NCBI GenBank assembly: GCA_026874595.1
Contig: CM049314.1
Span: 62,900,800 to 62,964,799, forward strand
From: Sipunculus nudus
Lineage: Eukaryota; Annelida; Sipuncula; Golfingiida; Sipunculidae
Direction: 5' to 3'
DNA: 64,000 nucleotides
The translations under genes were made by a program, and so were the position numbers. The notes below the pieces were generated by a model. It was given only the letters and a program-made list of their open reading frames with translations, did no database searches and was not told the origin of the DNA. Positions 47,292-58,470 of the stretch are shown in pieces. Positions within the stretch are counted from its first letter, which is position 1. The number at the start of each line of letters is the position of its first letter.

Positions 47292-49511
47292 ATATTTGAT
47301 GTTTAATTTAAATGTTTAATCCCTACCCGTCAACTGCAAAATCCGGGATCCGTCCTTTGTTTGAGACTTCTGCAGGTGTTTCCCAGCAACACTGTCATTG
47401 CATTTTCCATCATTCGGGGAGTCTCATTCTTTATGAGATAAGAACAAGCCATGGAAATCCTCAAAGTGCCTCCATACGAAGAGGGACAAGCGTTGAGATC
47501 TTTGAAAAGGGACCACAATGAAAATCACAGGTGTGTTCACTTCCATTTGTACTGATCTTCCCTTCTATTTACTGTTGGCTCACGAATCGCCGCAACCCGC
47601 CAACCAAATTTCCTGACTGTAAATTGTAATGGCTCTGTCGAAAACTTAAACTCACGGCAATGGAATGTATCTTAATCATTTGATGAAAAACGATACGACA
47701 TTTGAGAAAAATTGCAATATAATCATTACATTTGACTGTGAATGTCAGACCCTATCATATGTTGAAAAACTGTATGACTTAGCATAAAATATGACAAGCA
47801 TAGGCATTTCTTGGTTTAGTCCTATATTCTAGTTTGTAGGCAAATGGTGCGAGATATTAAGATGTGCACTTATGTTTCATAAAACTAGTCAAATGCTTCT
47901 GGAGAAAGAAAAATAGCATTCAAATTTGACAGAAAGTATGAAACTTTGCAGAGGAATACTACTGTCCCTCAGAATCTTTTTTTTAAAATATTCCCGCCCT
48001 CTGGGGGTCGCCATTTTGATTTAAAATATAGCTGCCATAACTTGCATTATTCTCATTAATGATACTACACATCAATCAGGCAGACCTTAAAACATGGCCA
48101 GTCAGCACAAAAGGAGGGACAAATGCTCAAGATGATCATGTTTTGGGCTCATAATGAGAAAAGTGCTTGATTGAAGTATCAGAGTGGTACTGTTCTGGAA
48201 AACATTTGGCAACGTTGATTAATTATTGAATCCCGTTATTTATATCAACGTATTAAATAAATGACCCTAACTCTGTTGAAATTTTACATAAGAATTAGAA
48301 AAAAATGCTGCAGATTGAGAGGATTTTCTATCATTAAATGTTTCTGACATAACATTATTGCATACTCTGATATATGCAAAATATGCAAATGTGTTTCAAT
48401 GATATGTTTTACTACTTACATATATTTATAATCCTCTCAACTTTAACGATGTGACTTCTTTCAGCCTACAATGATGCCTTCAGATGAAAGGGTACATAAA
48501 TAAAGAGTAAATACACATTTAAGTATTCCTTATTTGCATATCTGATATATGCATCTTTATGTATATGCATGAAAGCCTAGCGTCATGTCTGTTGTCTAGA
48601 CGTTTGTAGAACACAGTAGTCATCAATTATATTTTGAGGATTTTTAAATCAAATAAGTAGTTAAATTACCATGTAAAAATTACCTGAATTATTTACAAAC
48701 TATGTATATTTTGTATACTTATACATAATATATTTATAAATAATGTAATATTATTTATTCTGGTCACCACAGTACCTGTGTCAAAATAGTAAGGATATAG
48801 TCTGTGGGCCACAGGGATTCCTGTACTAAAATGGGAGCACATGCTACGAACATTGTTGTCAAGATGTCCAGGGGCAGAAGTATCCCTATGTAATATTTCA
48901 TGCTTTCTGCAAAATTTGAGCAATTCTGGTAAAAAACAAACTTATTATTGGAAATTTCGAATATTCCCGTTTGTTGGGAAAATTTGTGAGATATGTTGAG
49001 ATGTGCAGTTTTATTATGTTCACCTTCTCAAATGTTACCAAATCCTGAAATTAAGTCCTCTATAGCTTAAAACGAGATCGAGTTATAACATTTAGGTGAG
49101 GACAAACCGTAAGAGCTTTGACGAATCTTACAATTGAATGACAGAATAACGGAAATACTACCTCAAGCAAAAATACTAGACCTCTCAAGAATAAAAATTG
49201 ACAGAGAAAGAAGCAAAAAAACTCCATATTTTCATATTTATAAATTTTACCCCCAAAATAGTTAACTGAGGTAACAGAAGAAAAAGGCAACTTGTGCCCA
49301 AGAATAAGCCAATGAATCCTGGTTTTGGATGTTTCAATTAATGGTATGGCAATTATTTATTTTGGAAATAGCACAAAATTATATAGCACAACTTTTCACA
49401 GTGTTTCATTTCCCACGCCTCCTAGTGGCATTTTCGAAAAATGATAAATCAGTTTCGATATAAATGTAAATAACATACAATATTCAGTTTAAAAACTATT
49501 TATATATAAAT

Positions 49512-49777
49512 GCGACCTGTTCCGGTCAGGATTTCCGGTTCGGGTCAAAGGATTTCCGGTTCCTGTCAGGGTTGACCGGTCGCTTTAGATATCAGCTCCG
49601 CAAAGGAGTGGATATTATTGTGTGAATTTACTGGATAGGCTCCTAAGTACATATTGAGGACAAATTACGACAGTAGAGCTTCCAGTGCACAAAAGGTGAG
49701 ATTGATTTTTTGTGATCTGTATACCTGATTTTGGCCCCAAAAACTACTGCGAATGAAAGTCGTGAAAGTGGTCAACA
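49512..49777 (+). mobile_element. Probable 5' UTR of the L1/Tx1-type LINE
   Basis: Just upstream of LINE ORF1, the words GTTCCGGTCAGGATTTCCGG and GATTTCCGGTTCCTGTCAGG repeat, giving a GC-richer stretch than the surroundings. The 5' boundary at about 49512 is inferred from this change. Confidence 0.45.
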
Positions 49778-50668
49778 ATGGCAGCCATTCCAGTGTTCAC
49801 CCCGGAGAGAAACTATACTAATTCAGTATCTGTCCAACCTGTCTTCGTAAGAGTTAAGGACATACCCCACGCCCTTGAGAATCATGTCTCCACCAGGGAA
49901 CTATGTGCAGTTACTGAATGTGTGACTGGATATGGTTCAATAGATGGAGCACAACGCATACGCGGAGTGTGGCGCATCTATCCAAAAAGTGATGAAGCAA
50001 GGGCGGACATGCTTATAAATAGGTTTCAGATTCGTGGGGTAGTACTTTTGCCTCATGCTCAAAATCCGTTTATTGTTCAAAATGAAAATGGCCAAGAGCA
50101 ACAAGATACAACAAAAGTGAGCATTGACAATATACCTTTATCTTACGCAAATATTGAGACTGAAAATGCTTTGGTTAACCTGGGATGCATGATAAGATCA
50201 AAAGTCATTTACGAGTGTGACAAAGATGGAGCCGGAAAACTGACAAGATGGAAAACGGGGAGACGTATTGTCTATATCACAATTACAAAGCAGCCCTTAC
50301 CAAAAACGATGGGACTTTTTGAAGACACCATTTACCACAAAGAACAAAGAAAGAAAAACAAAATGGCGGAAGTAACTTGCAATAATTGTCTTGAAAAGGG
50401 GCACCGTAAGGGAGAGTGTACCAGACCGATTCAGTGCAAAATATGCAGACTAGACGGTCACAGATCCGGTGATCCTCAATGTTCCCTTGAAAGCGAGCGA
50501 CCTAGGGAAACCGCAAATAGGGATATAGTCATGGATACGCCGACAGTTCACTCGGTTAACGACAATGGTAATGCAAAACCGCAAAGACTAGGGCCCGGAG
50601 GCCACGCTAAGTCATCCCGACTGAGACCGAGGTCATCTTCCCTCTCCAGGATTAGCAACCCCGGATAA
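49778..50668 (+). CDS. LINE ORF1 protein with two CCHC zinc knuckles
   Basis: A 296-residue open frame without breaks. Two zinc knuckles lie at C201-C204-H209-C214 (CX2CX4HX4C) and C220-C223-H228-C235 (a variant with a longer last spacing), followed by a Ser/Arg/Pro-rich basic tail. The N-terminal 190 residues, with KVSIDNIPLSYANIETENAL, resemble the nucleic-acid-binding ORF1 of Tx1-like elements. The presumed role is binding of the element RNA in a ribonucleoprotein. The ORF2 that follows is broken, so the element is not autonomous, yet this frame remains open. Confidence 0.8.
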   Translation: MAAIPVFTPERNYTNSVSVQPVFVRVKDIPHALENHVSTRELCAVTECVTGYGSIDGAQRIRGVWRIYPKSDEARADMLINRFQIRGVVLLPHAQNPFIVQNENGQEQQDTTKVSIDNIPLSYANIETENALVNLGCMIRSKVIYECDKDGAGKLTRWKTGRRIVYITITKQPLPKTMGLFEDTIYHKEQRKKNKMAEVTCNNCLEKGHRKGECTRPIQCKICRLDGHRSGDPQCSLESERPRETANRDIVMDTPTVHSVNDNGNAKPQRLGPGGHAKSSRLRPRSSSLSRISNPG

Positions 50669-50887
50669 ACCTGAGTCAAGCAAAAGATACAAACGAAAAT
50701 AACAAACGAAAAGCATCAACGTCGCCGGTGAATACCAGCCAAGAACAGAAAAGGCTTCAAGTGTCGGATCGGGACTAAACAACCTTCTCATGACGACAGC
50801 GCCCCCTAGCTCGGACTGTGTTCCTCACTGATGGGGCAAGGAAATGTCCCCGGACTACGCAATCGGTTACGGATAGAACTGCTATTT

Positions 50888-53830
50888 ATGGACAAAATAC
50901 GGGTAGCTAGCCTGAATTGTCATGGCATCCGAAACAAAACCAGACGTACAGTATTTTTAATGAACTGTGCAAGGACAGAATACACGTAGCATGTATACAG
51001 GAGAACTATCTTGATGAAAGTATAGTAAAGCAGGTAGAGCTTGAATGGAGAGGTAAAATGTATCATGCACATGGTACAAATCATAGCAGAGGGCTTTCTA
51101 TATTAATAAGTAAAATTTCAGTTCCCTAGTAAATGGAATCATAGTGGAGTTATGTCAGGATAGGGTAATAGTCAAATCTTTTGCATTTCATGACAACCTT
51201 TACCGGATTTGCAATGTATATGCCCCATGTAATAAGACCGAAAAATTACGTTTTGACAGAATCTTTCAAAAGTTATCAGAAAATGTGAGGGTGGTGTTGA
51301 AGATTTTTTATTAGTAATAGGAGATTTTAACACAGTGTTAGATAACAAACTAGACATCATTTCATGAAACCCACATAGCAATAACGAAGTTCTGGCACTT
51401 AAATATTTTATGAACACTGCAGGCCTTCATGATCTATGGCGGATCTCTCATCACAATATCAAGGAAAACACTTGGTGTAAATTGCAGCCTTTTATAGCTC
51501 GACTGGGAAATGCTTTTGCACTAGAAAATATGAAAGACATAAATATTACGTCGTACCCGTGTACAGACCATAGAGCCGTAATACTTGAAATAAATGCGAT
51601 ACGAATTGAAAGAGGACCATTATATTGGAAGTTTAATAACTCATTATTGCATGATGAAAAATTATTAGATTTGATGAATGATAAGTAAGAATCCTGCATT
51701 TCCTATTACAATGCGGCTAATATAGATCCATTAGGAAAATGGGACTTGTGTAAGCTTGAGATAAAAAAACGGTTGCTTGGAACTACAGCAAAGCCAAAGC
51801 AATTTAAAAAAAAAAGCTTCATCAAAAATAAAAATGAAATAAAACTTTTAAACTGTTCACTAGATGATCTGGAGCGTCAAATAGCGATTGCTCCTGATAA
51901 TAAGGAAACTATTAAAAAAATGATTAAGATAAAATAATCGTTAGAATTAAAACATATCCAAGAAGCTCGAAGTGCTCAAATTCGGGCGCGCGTTAAATGG
52001 ATTGAAGAGGGCGCGAAGAATAATAAATATTTTTTTATCGCTGGAAAAACAGAAGGCCGCCCAAAAGTTTATACAATCGCTAAAAACACATAACGGCTCT
52101 GAATCCTTAAACCAAGATGAAATTAGGAATGAGCAATACTTTTTTACCAGAACCAGTACAAAGCAAAGACTAGCTTCAATGAAAAGGGATTTGAAAGGTT
52201 TATTTCTGGCGTTAAAATACCGAAAATAGAAATCGACAGAAATGTGAGGGGTTAATGTCACCAGTAGAAGCTGGCAAATGAAAAATAGATCCATTCCAGG
52301 TTTAGATGAGGTTTTAGAGGTTTATAAAATGTTTTGGGTAAAATTACGAACGTTAGTAACTGACGCTTTCAATGAATCTTATAGACAGGGAAAGTTATCA
52401 AGAATACAGGCCAGAGGAATTATAAAATTATTACACAAAGGAATGAACTTGCCTAAAAACGAGTTGCGCAATTAGCGACCAATAACCTTAACAAATACAG
52501 ATTATAAACTTTTAGCAAAATTCTAGCTAAACGTTTGCAGAGAGTTATATTAGAAGCCATAAATACAGATCAAGCTGAATTTATTAAGGGGACGGAATAT
52601 TGCTACCATGATAAGACTAATAGATGACGTTATTACTTATGCCCACAAAAATGATAAAAAAGGCGCAGTGGTCGCGCCAGATTTTAAAGCGGCTTTCGAT
52701 ACAATCTCAAAACAATTCATTGGCGAAGCATTTAAAACCTTCGGGTTTGGATCAGAATTTCTGTGTTGGTTCAATGTTCTAAATAGTAACACCGAAAACT
52801 GCATATTATATAACGGTTGGCTATCCAGGTGGTTTCCGGTTGAAAGGGGTGTCAGGCAAGGCTGTCCGTTTTCTCCATAGGCATTTGTATTAGGGGCAGA
52901 AATTCTAGCATGTAAAATAAGACAATGTCAAAATTTTAAAGGATTTGAGCTGCCCACGTACTCATCCTCAAAGAACACTCAAGATAGCCCAATATGCAGA
53001 CGACACAACTTTGTTTGTGCATGATCAAAATGATATAAATGAAGCCTTACGACTATTCAAAGAGTTTTCAAATATTTCAGGATTACAATTGAATGAACAT
53101 AAGTCGGAAGCGATGTGGATAGGGGCATATAGAGAAAATCAAACAAGGATTGAAAATTTTAGGTGGAAACTATATCCTTATAACAAAATGAATATCTTGG
53201 GAATTCAATTCAGGAGTGATACTTCTGCGGCAAAAAAAGATAATAACTGGAAAATCTGAATATACAAGATGCTAAAAGAAATTAATAAATGGGAACGTAG
53301 AAGATGGCAAGATAATCATAAGAAAAACCTACTGTTATCGCAAATAATATACCCAATGCAATCCTTGTTGATTCCAGAAAAGTTTATAAAACGGATAAAT
53401 GGAATATTATATTATTTCATATGGAAAAGAGGAGGTAGTGGGAAAAGATCTTGTGAGAAAATAAGAAGAATTTGAAGTCAGATTATGAAATGGGAGGATT
53501 AGAAATGATTGATGTACAGGATATGCAAAAAGCAAGTGAGTCTGAGGATAATTGGAAAAATATATCGTACTTTCATTATTCTAGGTTAGGAAACGGATTG
53601 TGTTTTTGAGAGTGATATACATCCTGACACCTTGAAAGGGGGTTCCCACATAACTTCAGCTTTTACAAATATATTTTAGTCAACTTTCTAAATTTGAACA
53701 GTGAATTTAAGGCTGTCTCAAGATCAAGTATTTTATGGAATAATAAACTTGTTCTTTGTGCAGGCAAACCAATCTACTTTAAAAACTGGATAGAAAAAGG
53801 TATAATATATGTAAATGGCATGATAGTGAA
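50888..53830 (+). pseudogene. LINE ORF2 (endonuclease-reverse transcriptase), decayed
   Basis: The start at 50888 encodes MDKIRVASLNCHGIRN, the APE-type endonuclease entry motif. CIQENYLDES (about 50995), IGDFNTVLD (about 51318) and YPCTDHRAV (about 51555) follow in shifted frames. The reverse transcriptase shows AEFIKG (about 52577), VAPDFKAAFDTISKQF (about 52669), GVRQGCPFSP followed by a stop (52878), and the catalytic YADDTTLF (about 52993). Residues ILGIQFRSD, RRRWQDNHKK and WNNKL..GKP..F..W mark the connector. Many stops and frameshifts separate these segments. The 3' part of ORF2, including the ET..H.F..C region, is missing; homology ends near 53830, where TRIM upstream sequence begins. 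The class is L1/Tx1 by motif similarity. Confidence 0.85.
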
Positions 53831-53844
53831 CAACAACGTGTCTT

Positions 53845-54447
53845 GCCCAGTTGCAGAAGCATACCGCAACATCAGGTAAATTCAAATATTCTATAGAAGT
53901 TTTATGAATAAATTTCTAGTGAGGATAACATAAACTCTATTGGGCTATACAAGGTTTGGTAAACCTACTAACACAAGCTCGGTATGTCATGTACACTATT
54001 ACTGTCTATTAAGCAGGCCCTTACTGTGGTCAAGGTCGATGAATCGCACACTGGTTTGTCCGCTTATGTCATCAGATAAACACATGCCTGTGAAATAACC
54101 AATCAATGTCCATATTGTATCGCCCGTTCTCGGACATAAATGTCAAACCATAAATATGATATCACATGATCGTTGACTGTAAGCCTTCCAGATTAAATCA
54201 GCAGTGTCATCCAGTCATGACAGGTAAGATTGTGCCTGAAATAATCATCTACAGTATACAACCGTTACCCGAACGATAGTGGAGACACAATTTTGTTCGA
54301 ATAAACGACCCTTTGGATGAACAGTATTGCCAGAATTTACCATGATTGCAACCTGCCGTCACGTACTTGAGGTAATCGGATATGGACAGACTCAAATTAA
54401 TTCAGCTTGCCTGAATTAAATATTTTTGCTAAATTTTCTATTAAATG
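53845..54447 (+). promoter_or_regulatory. TRIM copy 4 distal upstream module
   Basis: Collinear with 20455-20890: GCATACCGCA(A/T)CATCAGGTAAA, ACACAAGCTCGGTATGTCATG, TACAGTA-ACAACCGTT-CCGAACG, TTTTGTTCGAATAAACGACC and AATTCAGCTTGCCTGAA. It is interrupted at about 54447. Confidence 0.6.
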
Positions 54448-55150
54448 GGCCCAATCAGCCATAATGCATGTTGAATTAACACGAAAAATAGCGTCTTCTA
54501 TTTGTACCTGCCCTAACTTTTGCCCTGAATCCATAGGCTTACTCCTGTAAACGAATGTTGAAAATATTGGACCGGGCGTAATCACAGGCGTCACCATAAA
54601 TAGCGGGTGGGAGAGTGTGTATGGCTCAGCCAACAACACTTGTTATTCAGGGGATGCCATGACTGATTTGGCCAATACAATTGTAATACATGTTCACGCT
54701 GGCTAATCATCGAGCCTTGCTAGTTCTCTGGGACCGAATACACGGACTCAGAATGCGTTTCATATCAGCTTGGACACCTTGACTTACCACACAGAGTTGT
54801 TGGTTCAGGTTCTACAATTAATTTACATTCGGCCCAGGGACTGTAATGTACATCCAACAGAGACATATAAGAGGACATGAAGAACTATGGATGTGTATGG
54901 ACCAGTTTGAAATAGTCGTTATACTTGATCTGTCGCGCATGCGCATAATCGGACCTTCGGTCACGCGGCCTTGTTATGGTAAACAAAGACAAGTTGACTG
55001 GGTTTACGCACAACGTACTGTGATAACAAGATGTTTACAGCCGTATGAAAGGTACTTAGAGAGAATGCTAGGATGATTTGTCTACATGGGACATTTTTTA
55101 TGTAAAGCAAAATTAAACTGATAGTGTGAAAGAATTATCATAATATTGTT
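54448..55150. other. Sequence inserted in the TRIM copy 4 5' flank, containing an NRF-1-like module
   Basis: Absent from copies 1 and 2. It contains CGCGCATGCGCATAATCGGACC (core GCGCATGCGC at 54936-54945) followed by GGTAAACAAAGACAAGTTGACTG, the landmark order of the TRIM upstream module. It may therefore be an older relic promoter rather than a transposon. No ORF is recognised. Confidence 0.45.
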
Positions 55151-55216
55151 CCTGATTATGGCCCTTTAATTTAATCAAGGTATAATGGATACACATTCAA
55201 TATAGGAAATCACTAC

Positions 55217-56019
55217 TGTAACAAGTGCTATTTTTATTGTGTGCCACGGGCGTAACTCGTGTTGTGACACCCTCGCCGGGCCGTTTGTTACATTCTATGT
55301 TTAATTCGTACTGATTGAATTCTCGTCGTCATGTTAGCCTTGGGCTTTCACGTCTGGTCGTGTGTCACGTAATGACCCTGGTATATGGGGATACACACGG
55401 CTATGTTCTTCTCAATAATTCCTGAAATGCGTGTTTACTGTGTTGTGTAGGATCCTTAAGACTGTTCGAGAAGTGGAAAATTCTCGGCTTGGGGTGTGAA
55501 GGTATGTGTTTTAGAACCGAAAGGTCAGCAGCAGAGCAGATTCCAGCGGACGCAGAAGCGTGTGTCAGTTTCTAGAACCTTATCCGACGAATGGGGCAAT
55601 TATTGATTTTCTAAGACTTTCTCCTGGATTTTATGCATTTGGACTTCAGTTTAGTTTCTGGATTGTTACAAGAGCTTTACACTGGACTGTCATTCTCCGA
55701 GAGTATACATTTAAAGAACTAATCGTTGTGACGGTGTTGGTATCCAGGCACTGTGCACATTATTTTTCTATGTGATTGTATTGATTTGTTGTTATACCGC
55801 TGTTTTACTGTATAATTGTATTGATATAGTGTATTGTAATGTTTGCCTTGATTTAAGAATAAATTATGGTTATTTGTTAACAAAAAAACACTGACTTCTT
55901 TATTCATTCCCCTAGACATTTCACGCTGCCTAGTGTTACAGAATCTGTTTTTTTTTATTTCCATTACAAAATTTGTGTTCATCACGCACACGTGATCTGT
56001 TTATATCAGGTTCCGTAAC
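55217..56019. mobile_element. About 0.8-kb insertion in the copy 4 5' flank (LTR-like?)
   Basis: It separates GGAAATCACTAC (end of a matching fragment, 55155-55215) from AATACAAAATTGTCGCAAG (56020 on). GTAACAA occurs at both edges. Interior features such as TGTGACACCCTCGCCGGG at 55264 and AATAAATTATGG at about 55857 resemble a solo LTR with a polyadenylation signal, but I could not fix matching TG...CA ends with a clean target duplication. The class is uncertain. Confidence 0.4.
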
Positions 56020-56169
56020 AATACAAAATTGTCGCAAGATAATTGTTGCGCATCACCATGATCGGACCTCTGACCAAGCTATCCTATTACCTGGTAAACA
56101 GACACACGTTGATTGTGCTTACTCACCCAGAGGACCAAATTAACGTCTAAAATAGTGGAACTAGAGACT
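56020..56169 (+). promoter_or_regulatory. TRIM copy 4 proximal upstream module and 5' UTR exon
   Basis: It matches 20945-21085: TTGTTGCGCATCACCATGAT, CGGACCTCTGACCAAGCTAT and GGTAAACAGACACACGTTGA. TTGCGCATCACC looks like a decayed form of the palindromic core seen at 34181. It ends at donor GACT|GTAATC. Confidence 0.55.
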
Positions 56170-56352
56170 GTAATCCCTGTCCGAGGATGGTTTCGCGGGA
56201 CACTTTTGTATTCAGCGGAAAAGAACTAAACCGTAAGATGATGCACATATTATTGCAAATGTTTATGTTCCTTTAAATAAATAACAGTGTCCAGGCAATA
56301 ACATGTATACCCAATTTTTATACTATGAGGTAATATTTGTTAATATTTTCAG
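56170..56352 (+). other. Intron in the 5' UTR of TRIM copy 4
   Basis: Donor GTAATC, weaker than in copy 2, and acceptor TTAATATTTTCAG; 183 bases. The ATG at 56303 lies inside it. Confidence 0.6.
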
Positions 56353-56356
56353 GAAG

Positions 56357-58180
56357 ATGGCTGAGAAACAGACAGTGAATCTCCTACTTGACTGTATTAT
56401 TTGTGTAAAAGCTAGAGCGAACAACAATCCTCGAATTCTTGCCTGCAAGCATGGCTTTTGTCAGACTTGTTTGATAGACACTAAAACACTTAATATGGAG
56501 GGTCAAATACAGTGTCCAGTGTGTTGGCAAAAGACCCCTCTAACTCAAGATGGCGTCAAAGGACTGCCAGCTGACGAGAAAGTAATAAGGGCAGATCAAG
56601 CATTTCAGAAATGGAAGAAAGCACAATCATGTGAACTTTGTTTGTGCAAGGGCGATGAGAAAGAAGCATTTGCTCACTGCGCAGACTGTCAATTAAAGCT
56701 GTGTCAGGATTGTGTCACAGTACACCGTAAAAAGGAGTCCCTGGCAGGTCATGTAATTGTTGAAGGAATTTGCAAAATTCATTTCCGAGATTTTACACAC
56801 GCCTCCCTAACCTGCTATATAGGTTTGTGTTACGTCTGTGTTATATCAGAGTTTCATGATGACCATGAAGTTTGTGAGATGGTTGACGCCAAGGACAAGG
56901 CTACATCATTAATGGTCGGCAGGCAGAAGTTACTTCAGGAGGAAATTTCAGACATCGACAGAAAGATCAATTGCACACTTGATCAATCAATCAAAGAACT
57001 TAATGAACGCAGAAAGAAAACGGAAGAAAAACTGAATGTGTACAAGACAAAGATGCTTGAATCCATCACGGGGGCTCTGGATAAGCGAGATCAAGAATTT
57101 CACAAATCAGCTATGCAATCATTGGAAAAGCAGAACCAGGCATCTTCACAAGCTTCGAACTGTCTGAACGATATGCGGATGGATAAAGACCAAGGCCATG
57201 GAAAATTGAATGTCTTAAATATAATTTCCAAGACAAGTGTAGACATGTTTTCAGCAGTAAATGGAATAAGAACCAACAAGGGCTTGCAGATCACGACCCC
57301 AAAATTAGACGAAGACTGCTGTAATATCAATGAAAACACAGCTGAGGGTGAATTTGAGTTCAAAGTAAAAATAGGTCAGCTGGGTCGTCAACTCACAGAA
57401 AAGAAACCCAAATATCAGTTGTCTATCAAGCAGTTGTCATCAGAGGACAAACCGTTTTCTTCTTTGTGGTCTGTGCACGCACTACCAGGTGGCCTTGCTC
57501 TACTTGCTGACAGTGACAGCAACTACGCGGTCAAGGTAAATGTCAAAGGAGAAGTTGTATGTAGATATACATCTGCTCATGGAGGACACGTCCGTGGACT
57601 AGCCACTTGCAATAACGATGTATACATTGGCTCTCGCTATGGCAACATCATTTCTGTTGGCAGTGGTGGAAAAACTCGGGATATTAATCTCAAACCAAAA
57701 GTGTCACAAGTATCTGCACTGGTGGTTGAGGAAAATCACCTGATCGTAGTGGACAGAACTAAGAGCTTGCAGCGATATTCCCGTGATGGAGAATTGATTC
57801 ACAAGCTTGCGACAGGTTGTTTTTGTTCCGCTACTACCGCTGAATATCGTGATGTAGGTAAAGTGTACATTGTAACTGACTATGGTAAAAATCAGGTGCA
57901 TGTGTACAGACCTGATGGCAGTCTAATCAGGTCGATTGGTAGACATGGAACGAATGACGGAGAATTTAGTCTTATACGAGACGCAGCTGTACTACCCAAT
58001 GGAAACATTCTCGTTGCTGATGTACAGCTCCATCGTATTTCGGAGTTTAAATTTGATGGGACATTTGTCCGGCACCTTCTCACACAGGAGGATGGTATAA
58101 ATAACCCTATGGGCTTAAGCGTGTCATTCCCGTATCTCTGGGTGGCCTGCTTAGATAAAGCAATGATGTTTAAATGGTGA
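56357..58180 (+). CDS. TRIM copy 4: RING-B-box-coiled-coil-NHL protein
   Basis: A 607-residue frame, same length as copy 1, fully open. The C3HC4 RING ligands are intact at the same positions. B-box 1 is intact. In B-box 2 the third zinc ligand, C150 in copies 1 and 2, is serine (FTHASLTC), so zinc binding there may be weakened. A coiled coil follows and then NHL-like blades ending in DKAMMFKW. The start was chosen after CAG|GAAGATG. Identity with copy 2 is very high in parts of the coiled coil and around RYSRDGELIHKLATGCF, suggesting gene conversion or a recent split. The predicted role is an E3 ubiquitin ligase; substrate unknown. Confidence 0.9.
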   Translation: MAEKQTVNLLLDCIICVKARANNNPRILACKHGFCQTCLIDTKTLNMEGQIQCPVCWQKTPLTQDGVKGLPADEKVIRADQAFQKWKKAQSCELCLCKGDEKEAFAHCADCQLKLCQDCVTVHRKKESLAGHVIVEGICKIHFRDFTHASLTCYIGLCYVCVISEFHDDHEVCEMVDAKDKATSLMVGRQKLLQEEISDIDRKINCTLDQSIKELNERRKKTEEKLNVYKTKMLESITGALDKRDQEFHKSAMQSLEKQNQASSQASNCLNDMRMDKDQGHGKLNVLNIISKTSVDMFSAVNGIRTNKGLQITTPKLDEDCCNINENTAEGEFEFKVKIGQLGRQLTEKKPKYQLSIKQLSSEDKPFSSLWSVHALPGGLALLADSDSNYAVKVNVKGEVVCRYTSAHGGHVRGLATCNNDVYIGSRYGNIISVGSGGKTRDINLKPKVSQVSALVVEENHLIVVDRTKSLQRYSRDGELIHKLATGCFCSATTAEYRDVGKVYIVTDYGKNQVHVYRPDGSLIRSIGRHGTNDGEFSLIRDAAVLPNGNILVADVQLHRISEFKFDGTFVRHLLTQEDGINNPMGLSVSFPYLWVACLDKAMMFKW

Positions 58181-58470
58181 GAATTGATGACGTTCCTTCA
58201 TTGTCACTTTTGATGGCAATTATATCTACGGATATATTCTATTTTTACTATTCATTGGTATATAGTGAAAGTTGAGAGGACTTAATATCACACAGGATGA
58301 AACGAACATAGAGGCTTGAACGATAAGTTGCTTAATTCAAACAACATAGCCCCCTATGATGTACCTGATAACAAAAAGAGATATATATATATTTCTTTCA
58401 TAATGATGCCGTAGATCTTAGAATGTTGTATTTCACCAAACAGATCAAAAATGGCAGCTGGGGATGTCGC
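58181..58470 (+). other. Shared 3' flank of TRIM copy 4
   Basis: It matches the 3' flanks of copies 1 and 2 (GAATTGATGAC, ATATCTACGGATATATTC, TCTTTCATAATGATGC), ending near an ATCAAAA stretch. Confidence 0.5.

Larger units (their letters stand above)
45610..49505. other. Non-coding interval
   Basis: No gene is recognised. It contains a G20 run at 46265-46284, a G13 run at 46457-46469, and (AT)n at 47235-47287. An overlapping ORF pair at 47312-47521 (both strands, 60-70 codons) has no motif I know. Confidence 0.4.

Noticed and set aside
47312-47521. Overlapping ORFs on both strands
   Set aside because: No motif, no splice context and no paralogue in the window; an old coding fragment cannot be excluded.
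55264-56019. Definite solo LTR call
   Set aside because: The TGTGACACC start and GTAACA end look LTR-like, but flanking target duplications did not match cleanly, so it was kept as an uncertain insertion.
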